Of a stretch of 64,000 nt of DNA, positions 41,219 to 50,600 are shown in pieces; positions within the stretch are counted from its first letter, which is position 1, and each line of letters opens with the position of its first letter. Location: assembly GCF_037414475.1 (NCBI RefSeq), contig NZ_CP147913.1, positions 6,508,001 to 6,572,000 on the forward strand. Direction: 5' to 3'. Under the pieces are notes generated by a model, which was not told where the DNA came from, searched no databases, and saw nothing but the letters and a program-made list of their open reading frames with translations. The translations under genes and the position numbers were made by a program. This DNA is from Myxococcus stipitatus (lineage in GTDB: Bacteria > Myxococcota > Myxococcia > Myxococcales > Myxococcaceae).

Positions 41219-42193
41219 ATGTCCTTGTCCCGTCGCGAGTTCGTCACCCACGCCGTGGCTGGCGCCGCCGTCGCCACGACGGCCACCGCCGCAACCCCTC
41301 CCATGCCCGCTCCGCCCAAGCGCCCGCGTCGCGAGGAGCGCTGGCCCAACGGCGCGCGTCTGGCCATCTCCATCTCCATGCAGTTCGAGGCGGGCGCGCA
41401 GCCGGCGCGAGGCGCCAGCGGCCCATTCCCTCCCATCGACGCGCGCTACCCCGACCTGCCCACCGCCACCTGGTACGAGTACGGCGACAAGGAGGGCATT
41501 CCTCGGCTGCTGGAGGTGTTCGAGCGCCAGGGCGTCAAGGTGACGTCACACATGGTGGGCGCGGCGGTGGACAAGAACCCCGGGCTCGCCCGGGAAATCG
41601 TCCAGCGGGGCCACGAGGCGGCAGCGCATGGCCAGACGTGGACGCCGCAGTTCTCCATGACGCGTGAAGAGGAGCGCGCCTCCTATGAGGCCAACATCCA
41701 GAGCATCCTGCGCGCCACCGGCACGCGGCCCGTGGGCTTCAACGCCTTCTGGATGCGAGGCACACCCCACACGCTGCCCCTGCTCCAGGAGTTGGGCTTC
41801 GTCTACCACATCGATGACGTCAGCCGGGACGAGCCCTTCCTCATCCCCGTGGCGGGAAAGCCCTTCGTCGTGGTCCCCTACACGCTGGGCCTCAATGACA
41901 TCGTCCTCTTCGAGGAGCGCCACTTCAGCTCGGACCAGTTCGCCAGCGAGCTGCGGCTGGAGTTCGACGCGCTCCTCGCCGAGGCCGCCACGCGCCGCCG
42001 GATGATGTCCATCAGCGTCCATGACCGCATCGGAGGACGCCCCGCCCGGGCGCGTGTCCTGGAGGACTTCATCGCCTACGCGAAGCGCCAGCCGGGCGTG
42101 TGGTTCGCGCGCAAGGATGAGCTGGCGCGCATCGCGCTCGACAGCCCGCTCACTCCGCGCGAGGGGGAACTGGCCACCTCCGCCCGGCCCTGA
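41219..42193 (+). CDS. Tat-exported polysaccharide deacetylase-like protein
   Basis: A 324-residue protein with a twin-arginine signal (SRREFV at residues 4-9, followed by a short hydrophobic Ala-rich region), so it is probably exported folded via Tat. The mature domain is a polysaccharide deacetylase/NodB-like fold of the allantoinase-PuuE branch. Landmarks are TWYEYGDKEGIPRLLEVFERQGVKVTSH, GHEAAAHGQTW (a metal-type His pair) and FNAFWMRGT. The usual NodB aspartate dyad at the N-terminal end is not obvious, so substrate and activity are open. It lies 26 bp after the DoxX-like gene. The ATG at 41219 opens the signal peptide. Confidence 0.8.
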   Translation: MSLSRREFVTHAVAGAAVATTATAATPPMPAPPKRPRREERWPNGARLAISISMQFEAGAQPARGASGPFPPIDARYPDLPTATWYEYGDKEGIPRLLEVFERQGVKVTSHMVGAAVDKNPGLAREIVQRGHEAAAHGQTWTPQFSMTREEERASYEANIQSILRATGTRPVGFNAFWMRGTPHTLPLLQELGFVYHIDDVSRDEPFLIPVAGKPFVVVPYTLGLNDIVLFEERHFSSDQFASELRLEFDALLAEAATRRRMMSISVHDRIGGRPARARVLEDFIAYAKRQPGVWFARKDELARIALDSPLTPREGELATSARP

Positions 42194-42245
42194 CTCACTT
42201 CAAGGGGGGCCGCCCAGGCCTTGGGCCCAGGCACCCCCGCCACGC

Positions 42246-43424
42246 TCAGGGCGCCGCGGGAGCCTGGCCCGCGACGGCGGCCACGGAGACGGCCTCCATC
42301 TGGCCCGCGAGCTCCTGGGCCTTGGCCAGGAAGTCCGGCAGCAGCGTCTTGGGCAGCGGGTCCGCGCGGGGGAACTTCTGGTTGAGCGGGTTGGTGTAGC
42401 CGCCGCCGCGCTTCATGCCGAAGTGCAGGTGGGGACCGGTGGAGCGGCCCGTGTTGCCGGAGTAGGCGATGACCTGCTTCTGGCTCACGCGCGAGCCCAC
42501 GCGGATGCCCTCGCCGAACTTGGACAGGTGCATGTACTGCGTCTCGTAGCCGTTGGCGTGGCGCAGGACGACCATGTTGCCCGCCGCGCCGGAGTACGCC
42601 GCCTGCGTCACCGTTCCGTCCGCCACGGCCCACACGGGCGTGCCGATGGGCGTCCCGTAGTCCACGCCGTTGTGGTTCTTCAGGTACTGGAGCACGGGGT
42701 GGAAGCGGGAGCCGAACTTGCTGGTGACGTGGGCGTACTTCAGCGGGCTCTTGAGGAAGGTCTTCTTCGCGCTGGCGCCGTCCTCCTGGAAGTAGTTGGG
42801 CTGGCCGTCCGGCAGCACGTAGCGGAAGACCTTCTTGGGGCCCACCAGCCCCCCCGTGTACTGGGCGGCGAGCACCTCGCCGTAGCGCAGCACGCGGCCC
42901 TTGGAGACGAACTTCTCCACCAGGGCGCGCGCGGTGTCGCCCTTGCGCACGTCCCGGTAGAAGTCGATGTCCCAGGCGAAGACGTCCGCCAGCACCATGC
43001 CGATGGCCGGGTCCTCGCCCGCGTCCACGGCGGCCTCGTAGAGCGACGTCTGGATTTCGAGCGCGACGACGGCCACCTGCTTCTCGACCTCGATGGCGCG
43101 CTTGCTGCCGACGAACTTCTCTCCGTCGCGGCGCACCTGCCACTCGTCGACCATGCTCTGGCGGTAGTCGAAGAAGTCCAGCTCGCCATCGCGCAGGACG
43201 ATACGGAACTGGTCGCCCACGCGGGACTTGCGGAAGTCGAACACGCCCTCCAGCGCCGCGATGACGGCGGTGACCTGGGCGTCCGGGAGCTGGGCCTCAT
43301 GCAGGGCGCCCGCGAGTGTCTGGCGCGGCTCGATGCGGCGGTTCTTGATTTCGTACCGGAGGGCGGCCTCCGAGGAGGACCCGGCCAGCAGGGCGGCCAG
43401 CAAGCAGAGGGGGGCGATTCGCAT
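42246..43424 (-). CDS. secreted M23 (LytM-type) endopeptidase
   Basis: A 392-residue exported protein. A Sec signal peptide (1-20, SSSEA-A) is followed by an N-terminal OapA/LysM-like region and a C-terminal M23 domain. The metalloprotease motifs are HNGVDYGTPIGTPV (zinc His and Asp) and TGPHLHFGMK (HxH). These enzymes cut peptidoglycan cross-links; some relatives have lost ligands, but here all are present. The gene follows the fungalysin-like gene by 84 bp on the same strand and may share its transcript. It converges on the deacetylase gene with a 52-bp gap. The ATG at 43424 starts the signal peptide; a GTG nine codons earlier is an alternative. Confidence 0.85.
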   Translation of the reverse strand: MRIAPLCLLAALLAGSSSEAALRYEIKNRRIEPRQTLAGALHEAQLPDAQVTAVIAALEGVFDFRKSRVGDQFRIVLRDGELDFFDYRQSMVDEWQVRRDGEKFVGSKRAIEVEKQVAVVALEIQTSLYEAAVDAGEDPAIGMVLADVFAWDIDFYRDVRKGDTARALVEKFVSKGRVLRYGEVLAAQYTGGLVGPKKVFRYVLPDGQPNYFQEDGASAKKTFLKSPLKYAHVTSKFGSRFHPVLQYLKNHNGVDYGTPIGTPVWAVADGTVTQAAYSGAAGNMVVLRHANGYETQYMHLSKFGEGIRVGSRVSQKQVIAYSGNTGRSTGPHLHFGMKRGGGYTNPLNQKFPRADPLPKTLLPDFLAKAQELAGQMEAVSVAAVAGQAPAAP

Positions 43425-43508
43425 GGGGCGGGGCGCGAGTGTAGTGGACACCCGCGCCCCTGCCCAACGGATGGCTTGGGATTTCGTCCCCGCCTGCCTG
43501 CTCGGCGG

Positions 43509-46500
43509 TCAGCTTCGGCGTCGGCGGCCTCGAATCAAGGCCACCCCCGCGAGCCCCAGGAGCCAGGCCAGGTTCGTGTCGCCCCTCGTCGCGACGCAGG
43601 AACACCCACCGGGCTCCTCCGGTCCCTGCCCGGGTCCCGCATCTGGAACGGGCCCGGCGTCCGGGAGCGGGCCGGCGTCCGGAGTCCCCGCGTCGTGGCC
43701 GGCATCCGGAGTCCCCGCGTCGTGGCCGGCATCCGGAGTCCCCGCGTCGGGCCGTGGGCCCGCGTCGGGGGGCCCCGCGTCGGGAGTGCCAGCATCGGGA
43801 GTGCCAGCATCGGGCCGCGGGTCCCTGGGCCGGACCGTGACCTTCACCCGGTCCGTGGCGGAGAGGCCCGCGACGTGGACGGCCAATTCGAACTCCAGCT
43901 CGGTGTCCTGTCCCACGTTGGGGGCGGTGAAGTCGGGCGTGCCGGTGTCCGCGCCGCGCAGGCTCACGGTGGTGGCGGGCACCTGACGCCAGGAATAGGT
44001 GAGCGGCGCGGTGCCCGGGTCCGAGCTCCGCGAGCCATCCAACCGCACCGTCTCACCCTCGAGCACACGCTGGTCCTCGCCGGCGTGGGCAATGGGGTGG
44101 CAGGGGCTGGCGTCCTCGATGCGCTCCAGGAACGGAGCGGTGGCTGTTCCCTCCACGGTGATGTTGTCGAGCTCCCACCCGTGGGCGGTGAAGACCACGT
44201 CGGACCCCAGGCGGAAGCGGAACTTCACCGTGCTTCCGCTCAGGCTCGTGCCGAAGTCGAGGACGACGGGCTCGCTGTCGGGCCAGCGCGGATTGCGCCC
44301 CGCGTACGCGAACCGGCCACGCAGGGGATTCGACGTGCGGTTGTCGAGCACCTTCTCCTTGTAGCCAGGGTTGAGCAGGGTCAAGACATCGGTCCAGGTG
44401 AGTCCGTTGTCGCGCGTGAACTCGATGACTCCGCCGCTCCAGTAGAACCGCTCGCCCGTGGAGGGCTCCTGGCGGAAGTCGAACTCGTGGCGGTGTTCGA
44501 AGCGCAGGACGAACGGAGTGCCCGGCGCAATGGGCAAGGGAGGCGTCTCCAGCGCGACGTCCGCGAAGGGGACGGGCTCCGCGGCGAACCAGACGTTCTC
44601 CCCAGGGATGCGCGGTGACGCGACGATTCGCCAGGCGTGTGCTTCCGCGCCCTGGAGCACGCGAGACCGCCACGTGGTCCGCACCGGGTCGGCCCGGTCC
44701 GTCCTGGAAGGAGTCAGGTCATAGTTGAGCAGGACGGACTTCGAGTGCTCCGCGCGCGGCCGGCACGCGTCACCGCTCTCCAGCACGATGTTGTACGCCA
44801 CCGCCGCGGAGACCTCCTGACCGCCCGAGAGGGCCACGGGAATCTCCACGGTGGACGGCTCGAAGGGCCCCACCTCTCCCAGCGCGGCGGAGTTCCCCGT
44901 GGGGAAGGTCACCATCGGGTTGTTGCTGGAGACCGTCACCCGCGCATCGGTCGACGCGAGCGGGCCGTGATTGTAGACGTGAACCCGGATGACACCGGTC
45001 TCCGACGCATCCAACACCCCATCCGAGTCACACGAGCGCCCCTGGTCCTCCACCTGGATGGACTCCAGTTGGACGTCCGAACGGGCCCGGTCGTCCTGGA
45101 CCACCTCGGTGAACGTCCTCGACTCAGGAGGAGGAGACACGGCGCAGGTTCCCGCGCCCCGCCGGGCGAAGCCCTGGGCCAGCGCCCGCATGTCCGCCGG
45201 GTCTCTCTGCATGGCCGCCATCAGCATGAGGTCCCGCTGCTCGGTGAAGGTGACGTTGTCGGGGGCCATCAGCATGGCCTCCACGACGTAGGTCGCCATG
45301 CGGCGCCGGGCCTCCTCGAACGTCGCGATGCGAGGCGTGCTTCCGCGGGTGTCGTCGAGCAGGGATTGATAGGCCTCGAAGAGCATGGAGGCCCAGACCT
45401 CTCCCGCGTTGTGGAGCTCCGAGTTCGCCAACTCATTGTCTCGCAGATAGGTCTGCGTGGGGAGTGGCTCGTCATCGGCGATGTGCTGGAACTGAAAGCC
45501 ATTCCGGGTGAGGTCGCGCGAGTACGGCGACCTGCGGACACCGTAGTAGGCGCTGTCGCCCAGGACTTCGGCGGCGTACGCGCCAATCGCATACATCCCG
45601 TTGGGCGCATCTCCCTCCTGGACCATCATGTGCAACGCCACGAAGTCGCTCCAACCCTCGCTCATGGCGCGGCACTGCGGCGTCGTGCAGCCGACCATCC
45701 GGCGGAAGAGGATGTGCGCCCACTCATGGGCCACGACGGTGTTGTCGAGCGATGAGTCCCGTTCGGGCGGCGCTGTCCTCGACATGGTGCCCGACAACGA
45801 ACCCCGGGCGAGCAGGTCCTTGAGCGCCTGGCCATCCTCGAAGGAGACGGAGAGGACGGGAATCGTGGTGGAGAGGGCCGGGTCCACGTCGGGCATGTTC
45901 GGCGCGGGGGCCCCGGGGCTGTTGTTGACGATGATGAGCGCCGCGGCGTTGGCGCTCTCGGCGTTCACGGCCTTGAGCTCCATGTTGCAGGTGCCGCGGT
46001 CGGCCAGGACGATGGCGTTGGTGACCGGGTTCTGGAGCGGTTCACAGGCATCCGTGGTTGTGCCCGTGCCATCCAGGCCCAGCACCAGCTGCCGCGAGGA
46101 CAGCGTGAACTTCTGGGCGCCGAACTGCGCGAACCCCGTGTCATACGCCCGGCCGGAAACGGAGAGCGTCCGGGTCTCCGCCGAATTCCACAGCGCGAAC
46201 TCCAAGCGGGGGGACACGCCGTCGCGAGGGACGTAGGCGAGCGCGGAGTTGCGCGCCTGGGGGTCGGGCCCCAGGTTCTGCGCCTCGGCGAGCACGGGGT
46301 CTCCACCAAGTCCACCCGGCTCGAAGTCCACCTCCTGTGCATTGCCCGCGGGCTCGTTGAAGCCGGAGTCGTAGTAGTAATCGTGGAGCCAGTTGGTGGT
46401 GTAGAACAGTTGCACCACCGAGGCGGAGATCTGCGCCGGGCTGCTCATCGGCTCCGCGAGGGGGTCATGGACATGCGGGAAGTCCCGGGTGCCCGGCGTC

Positions 46501-47624
46501 ACCTGCGCGCGGACGTCCTGGCCATCGGTGTAACCATCTGGGTCGAAGTGGTCCGCGTAGGCGCGGACATTGTTGCCCCACGTGACGCTCGCGCCTGAGT
46601 TCAGCCACGGGTCGACCCTGCCGTTGCCGGGATGGACCCGGCCCTCCCAGGTGATGGCCGTGGGAGGAAGGAATCCCGAGGGGCTCTGGCCTGGCTCCGT
46701 CCCAGGATACGGAGAGAAGTCGGCGGTGGGGCTGTCCGCGGGGGTTCCATCCGCCGCGCGGGCCCACACCCGATAGACATAGGCGTCGTTCGCGGTCCGG
46801 TCCTCGCGCAAGAGCACCTGCCCGGTGCTCGCATGCAGGACATGGACATGGCCGCGTGGCCGCACCTCACCCGCCTTCGAGGAGAGCAGGTCCACGGTGT
46901 ACGCGGGGACAAGCCCGTGGGCCGTGGGGAAGTAGTTCTTCGTGACGCGGGCTGGCTCCACCAGGGAGATGCCAGCGCGCTGGATGGAGCCACCGGGGAG
47001 CAGCTCGAAGCGCGGCGCGTCCTGATGGGTGACACCCGCCGCGGCCTGGAGCGTTCCCACCAGCGACAGGCCATGGACGTCTCCCAGCGCCTTCAACACC
47101 GCCTCTGACGGAGGATAGGCAAACGCCTCCCGCGCTGCTTGAAGCTCCGGCGCCACGCCTCCCTGAAGGTTTCCGGAGAGCGCCACGAGCTCCAGGTTCC
47201 GGCTCAGGAGCATCTTCAATTCGCTGTGCACGACCTCCAATCCCGCCACGCGCTGCCGGAAGCGCACGATGATGCCACCGCGTCCCAGGTCATGGACGTG
47301 ATGGACATACACCGTCTCCAGGTCCCTGGAGGACAAACCATACATCTCCGCATGCTGCCGGAGATAAGTGTTTGCCGCGGCCTCGGGCGAGGAATGGGCT
47401 TTCACGAACGGCGCCTGGTCCGTGCGGTGCGCCCGGACCAGGGTGGGGACACCGCGGGTTGCGTCCCGGGACAGCACTGTCACGACGGACGACGGCGCCT
47501 GCTCCCCACCGACTTGCGCTTGCAGGTCGGCGGGGCTGCTGGAAGGCGACTCCCCGGTGCAGCTGGCACAGAGGGTCAAGGCCAGTACCGCGATGGACCC
47601 ACGACTCCTTGGACTCTTGGGCAC
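43509..47624 (-). CDS. M36 fungalysin-type metalloprotease with PA, PKD-like and MYXO-CTERM regions
   Basis: A 1371-residue exported protease. A signal region (to about residue 22) precedes an FTP-type propeptide (about 60-250), then a catalytic region with HEWAH (about 632-636) and a downstream MSEGWSDF ligand segment, both typical of M36. A PA domain (about 525-605) is inserted before the zinc motif. A CARDB/beta-sandwich region follows, then a PKD/K319L-like Ig domain (SYSWRQVP type) and a TPDAG-repeat linker. The last 30 residues (GCSCVATRGD, AWLLGLAGVAL, RGRRRR) form a MYXO-CTERM sorting signal, implying surface anchoring or processing. The GTG at 47624 has a GGGGGG upstream; earlier in-frame codons lack one. 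Confidence 0.85.
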   Translation of the reverse strand: MPKSPRSRGSIAVLALTLCASCTGESPSSSPADLQAQVGGEQAPSSVVTVLSRDATRGVPTLVRAHRTDQAPFVKAHSSPEAAANTYLRQHAEMYGLSSRDLETVYVHHVHDLGRGGIIVRFRQRVAGLEVVHSELKMLLSRNLELVALSGNLQGGVAPELQAAREAFAYPPSEAVLKALGDVHGLSLVGTLQAAAGVTHQDAPRFELLPGGSIQRAGISLVEPARVTKNYFPTAHGLVPAYTVDLLSSKAGEVRPRGHVHVLHASTGQVLLREDRTANDAYVYRVWARAADGTPADSPTADFSPYPGTEPGQSPSGFLPPTAITWEGRVHPGNGRVDPWLNSGASVTWGNNVRAYADHFDPDGYTDGQDVRAQVTPGTRDFPHVHDPLAEPMSSPAQISASVVQLFYTTNWLHDYYYDSGFNEPAGNAQEVDFEPGGLGGDPVLAEAQNLGPDPQARNSALAYVPRDGVSPRLEFALWNSAETRTLSVSGRAYDTGFAQFGAQKFTLSSRQLVLGLDGTGTTTDACEPLQNPVTNAIVLADRGTCNMELKAVNAESANAAALIIVNNSPGAPAPNMPDVDPALSTTIPVLSVSFEDGQALKDLLARGSLSGTMSRTAPPERDSSLDNTVVAHEWAHILFRRMVGCTTPQCRAMSEGWSDFVALHMMVQEGDAPNGMYAIGAYAAEVLGDSAYYGVRRSPYSRDLTRNGFQFQHIADDEPLPTQTYLRDNELANSELHNAGEVWASMLFEAYQSLLDDTRGSTPRIATFEEARRRMATYVVEAMLMAPDNVTFTEQRDLMLMAAMQRDPADMRALAQGFARRGAGTCAVSPPPESRTFTEVVQDDRARSDVQLESIQVEDQGRSCDSDGVLDASETGVIRVHVYNHGPLASTDARVTVSSNNPMVTFPTGNSAALGEVGPFEPSTVEIPVALSGGQEVSAAVAYNIVLESGDACRPRAEHSKSVLLNYDLTPSRTDRADPVRTTWRSRVLQGAEAHAWRIVASPRIPGENVWFAAEPVPFADVALETPPLPIAPGTPFVLRFEHRHEFDFRQEPSTGERFYWSGGVIEFTRDNGLTWTDVLTLLNPGYKEKVLDNRTSNPLRGRFAYAGRNPRWPDSEPVVLDFGTSLSGSTVKFRFRLGSDVVFTAHGWELDNITVEGTATAPFLERIEDASPCHPIAHAGEDQRVLEGETVRLDGSRSSDPGTAPLTYSWRQVPATTVSLRGADTGTPDFTAPNVGQDTELEFELAVHVAGLSATDRVKVTVRPRDPRPDAGTPDAGTPDAGPPDAGPRPDAGTPDAGHDAGTPDAGHDAGTPDAGPLPDAGPVPDAGPGQGPEEPGGCSCVATRGDTNLAWLLGLAGVALIRGRRRRS
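43636..43818 (-). repeat. tandem repeats encoding the T-P-D-A-G linker
   Basis: A low-complexity stretch with two perfect 27-bp copies (43684-43710 and 43711-43737), a third partial copy, and 15-bp copies near 43787-43816. It codes for repeated PDAG/TPDAG units between the Ig-like and MYXO-CTERM parts of the protease, and could vary in length by slippage. Confidence 0.85.
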
Positions 47625-47670
47625 TTGACCCCCCACTGTTCGTAGCGGTCCCTCGAGGAGACCGCGACCT

Positions 47671-50600
47671 TCACCGGCAGATATCGGTATCCCGCAGACG
47701 ACTGAGATGGCCCACCGCATTGCCAGTCAGTGAGCGGGCATACATGCCGCCGACCCAGCTTCCACTATTGAAGCTGACGTGTGCGTTGGGCGCAAGGACA
47801 GTGCCGTAGAAGCCATAGTCAAGCGCGGTGAGTGTGGTTGCGTCTGGAAGGTTGAAGAGCACACCGGTCTCATCAATGCCACCTTCGAAGACATGGCCGA
47901 AGTTGGCGAAGCGCGCCGACGCGCCACGCACGTTGATGACCACCATCGAGTTGGCGGGGGCGGAGATGGTCAAAAGCGTGGCGTTGTTGATGGCGGCGGC
48001 CTCCACCTGGAAGACGTTCGCCTTGGGGTCGGTCCCTCGCAGGGTGATGCCGCCCCAGGACTCGACGGTGGTGGTTCCCCGGAGGGGGAGGGCGGCCAGG
48101 TCCGTGGAGAGCCTGCGCAGGGACGCGCCCAGGGTGGCGAAGTTGACGGGGACGCCCTGCCTCACCGAGCCCCTGGGGAAGACGACATTGCCCGTGGGCA
48201 GGTACTGCCCGCCATACCGGGCCTCACCCCAGACGGTGCCGTTGTCGAGCTCCAGGTTCTGGCCCGCCACCAGGACGTTGTCGTTGTCGTTCGCCGGCAA
48301 CTGCCAGCCGACCCGGAAGTCCTTGAGCTGGAGGGTGCCACCCGCGGCGACCCTTCCTCCCACGTCGATGCCGCCCCGGTAGTCCTCCAGGACGAAGAGG
48401 TTGTGGTCATTGAGCCGGACCTGGACGCAGTTGGCCACGGGCTTCTCCAGCACCACGACGGAGATGCTCGTGGTCACCGTCCCGTTGCGAATCACGATGG
48501 TGGCGATTCCCAGCCCCGTGGCCGTCACCACGCCCGCGGGAGTCACCGTGACGATGCCGTCGTTGGAGGACGAGTAGATGGTCCCCAGCTCCCGCGCGGT
48601 GATGTTGCGGATGACGCCGTCGTTGTAGTGGCCGTTGACCGTCAGGTTCATCGTGGAGCCAATCCCGTGGAGGACGGCATCGCCGTTGAGGATGGAGATG
48701 ACGCTGAGCCTCGCGGAGGAGACCACCGGCAGGACGACGGGCGCCGACACCCGCATGCGCTTCTGGGCGTTGATGCCCGTGGCCACCAGTTGCACCGAGC
48801 CGATGGCCTCGAGAGGAATCTGGAAGGACGTGGTGAAGGGGGGCTCATCCATCGTGGCCACGCCTCCCGCGCCGGCGACGTACGCGAGGACGGGAACGAA
48901 GCCGTCGGTGCCCTCCGTCACCACCGTCACGGTGGCGCCAGGACTCACCGCGGTGCCCGGGGCGGGCGAGACGATTCGGATTCCCCCGGCGAGCAGCGGC
49001 TCTTCCCACGCCCGCGCCGCGTCGTCGGGAAGGGCCTCCCCTCGCTCCTCGGAGGCGTGCTCTTCCGGCGCGAACACCCCCGTGCAGTTCGGAGGTGGGG
49101 GCGCACTGGGCGTGGCGAGCATCGGGTCGAAGAGGTTGCTCGCGATGGGGCTGTTGAGCAGCTCCACGGTGCGCTGGAAGTAGGCCGGGTTGGTCGGCGT
49201 CCTGAAGTGATTCAGCGTCGGGGTGGTGATGCTCATCATGAAGGAGGTGGTCGCCTGCGTGGAGGCGCCGCCCTGCTGGTCCTTCGTGGTGGCGAACATG
49301 TCGAAGTCCTGGTCGCAGAACAGCTTGCTCGACTGGACGTTCTGGGTCGGGGGCCGCGCGATGTTGGCCCTCATGATGAGGTTGTGGGTTCCCGGAGCCA
49401 GCAACCCGTCCGACAGCGGGTGATAGGTCTCCATGTTCGTGTAGATCATCTTGATGGCGTCCAGCAGCGCCGGGTGCGCGTTCTTGCGCTCGATGTTCTG
49501 CCCGTTCGCCGAGACGAGGACGTGGGTGGGGACGCGGGTCTCTCCAATGGCCAGCAGCGCGGGGCTGTTGAGCTTCAAGTCATCGATGGCCATGGGACTG
49601 ACGCCGTCGGCCGCGTCGAGCGAGAAGTTGAAGGCCCTGAGCAGCTCGGCGTTGAGGCTCGCCCACTCCGCCGCGAAGTTGTTCTTCATGTTCGCGCGGA
49701 CGTCCGTGAGGGCGTTCGCCACCAGCGTGCCCGCGTGGGGGGTGTTGGAGAGGATGAGGCGGTTGAGGTCTCCCTTTCCATAGTTGTTCGCGTTCAGGTA
49801 GCTGCTCCGGCTGGCGAACTTGCGCGCCAGGAGCCCGCCCGTGCCGTGGCCAATCACATCCACCTGGGTCACCGCGGTGCCCTCGTCGCGCATCTTCACC
49901 AGCGCGGTGCGGATGGCCCGGCCCACCACCGTGCTGTTGGCGGGCGAATCGATGCTCTCCGAATTGGTGCTCTTGTAGTCGGCGCACGTCACGTTGTGCA
50001 GGCTGCTGCTGGAGATGCCCGCGTTGCCCCAGAAGTCGCAGCCGGACCAGACGTCGTGGATGGTCACCACCGGCGGGCGCACCACGGTGATGACGTGGGT
50101 GTCGGTGAAGGGCGCGCCGCCGTTGGGCGTGTACGTGGTGGTGAGGCCGACGGTGCGTTGCCGGGCCATGTCGTCATTCGTGTTGCCGGGGCGCTTGAAG
50201 TCCTCGGGGGGCAGGTAGAGCGCGAACGCGAAGAACTGCCCGGGGGCGACCTCTTCGACGCGGGTGACGATGGTGTTGGTGGGCGCAGCCACGCTGCCAA
50301 TGGGGACCAGGCCGCCGTTGGAGGGGTCGTGGGTGGCGCCCATCGTGAAGGTCATGTTCCCCAGGCTCGACACGCGGGCGCGCAGGAGCACCGCGCTCAC
50401 CCCGTCGGCGGCCACGGAGCGCGCGGGCGTGCCGAGCGTCGACAGCCGCAGCGTGTTGGTCTCCACCGAGTTCAGGAACGTGTCGATGAGCACGGGGTTG
50501 GGGTCAATCATCTCCAGGCTCGCGAAGGCCACGTTGTCGATGACCACCGTGGAGTCCAGGATGCCGTCGCCCAGGTCGCGAATCTCGAACACGAGGGTGA

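Noticed and set aside
43636-43818. Regular DNA repeats that might be a CRISPR array
   Set aside because: The copies are contiguous without unique spacers and encode an in-frame TPDAG linker in a protease.
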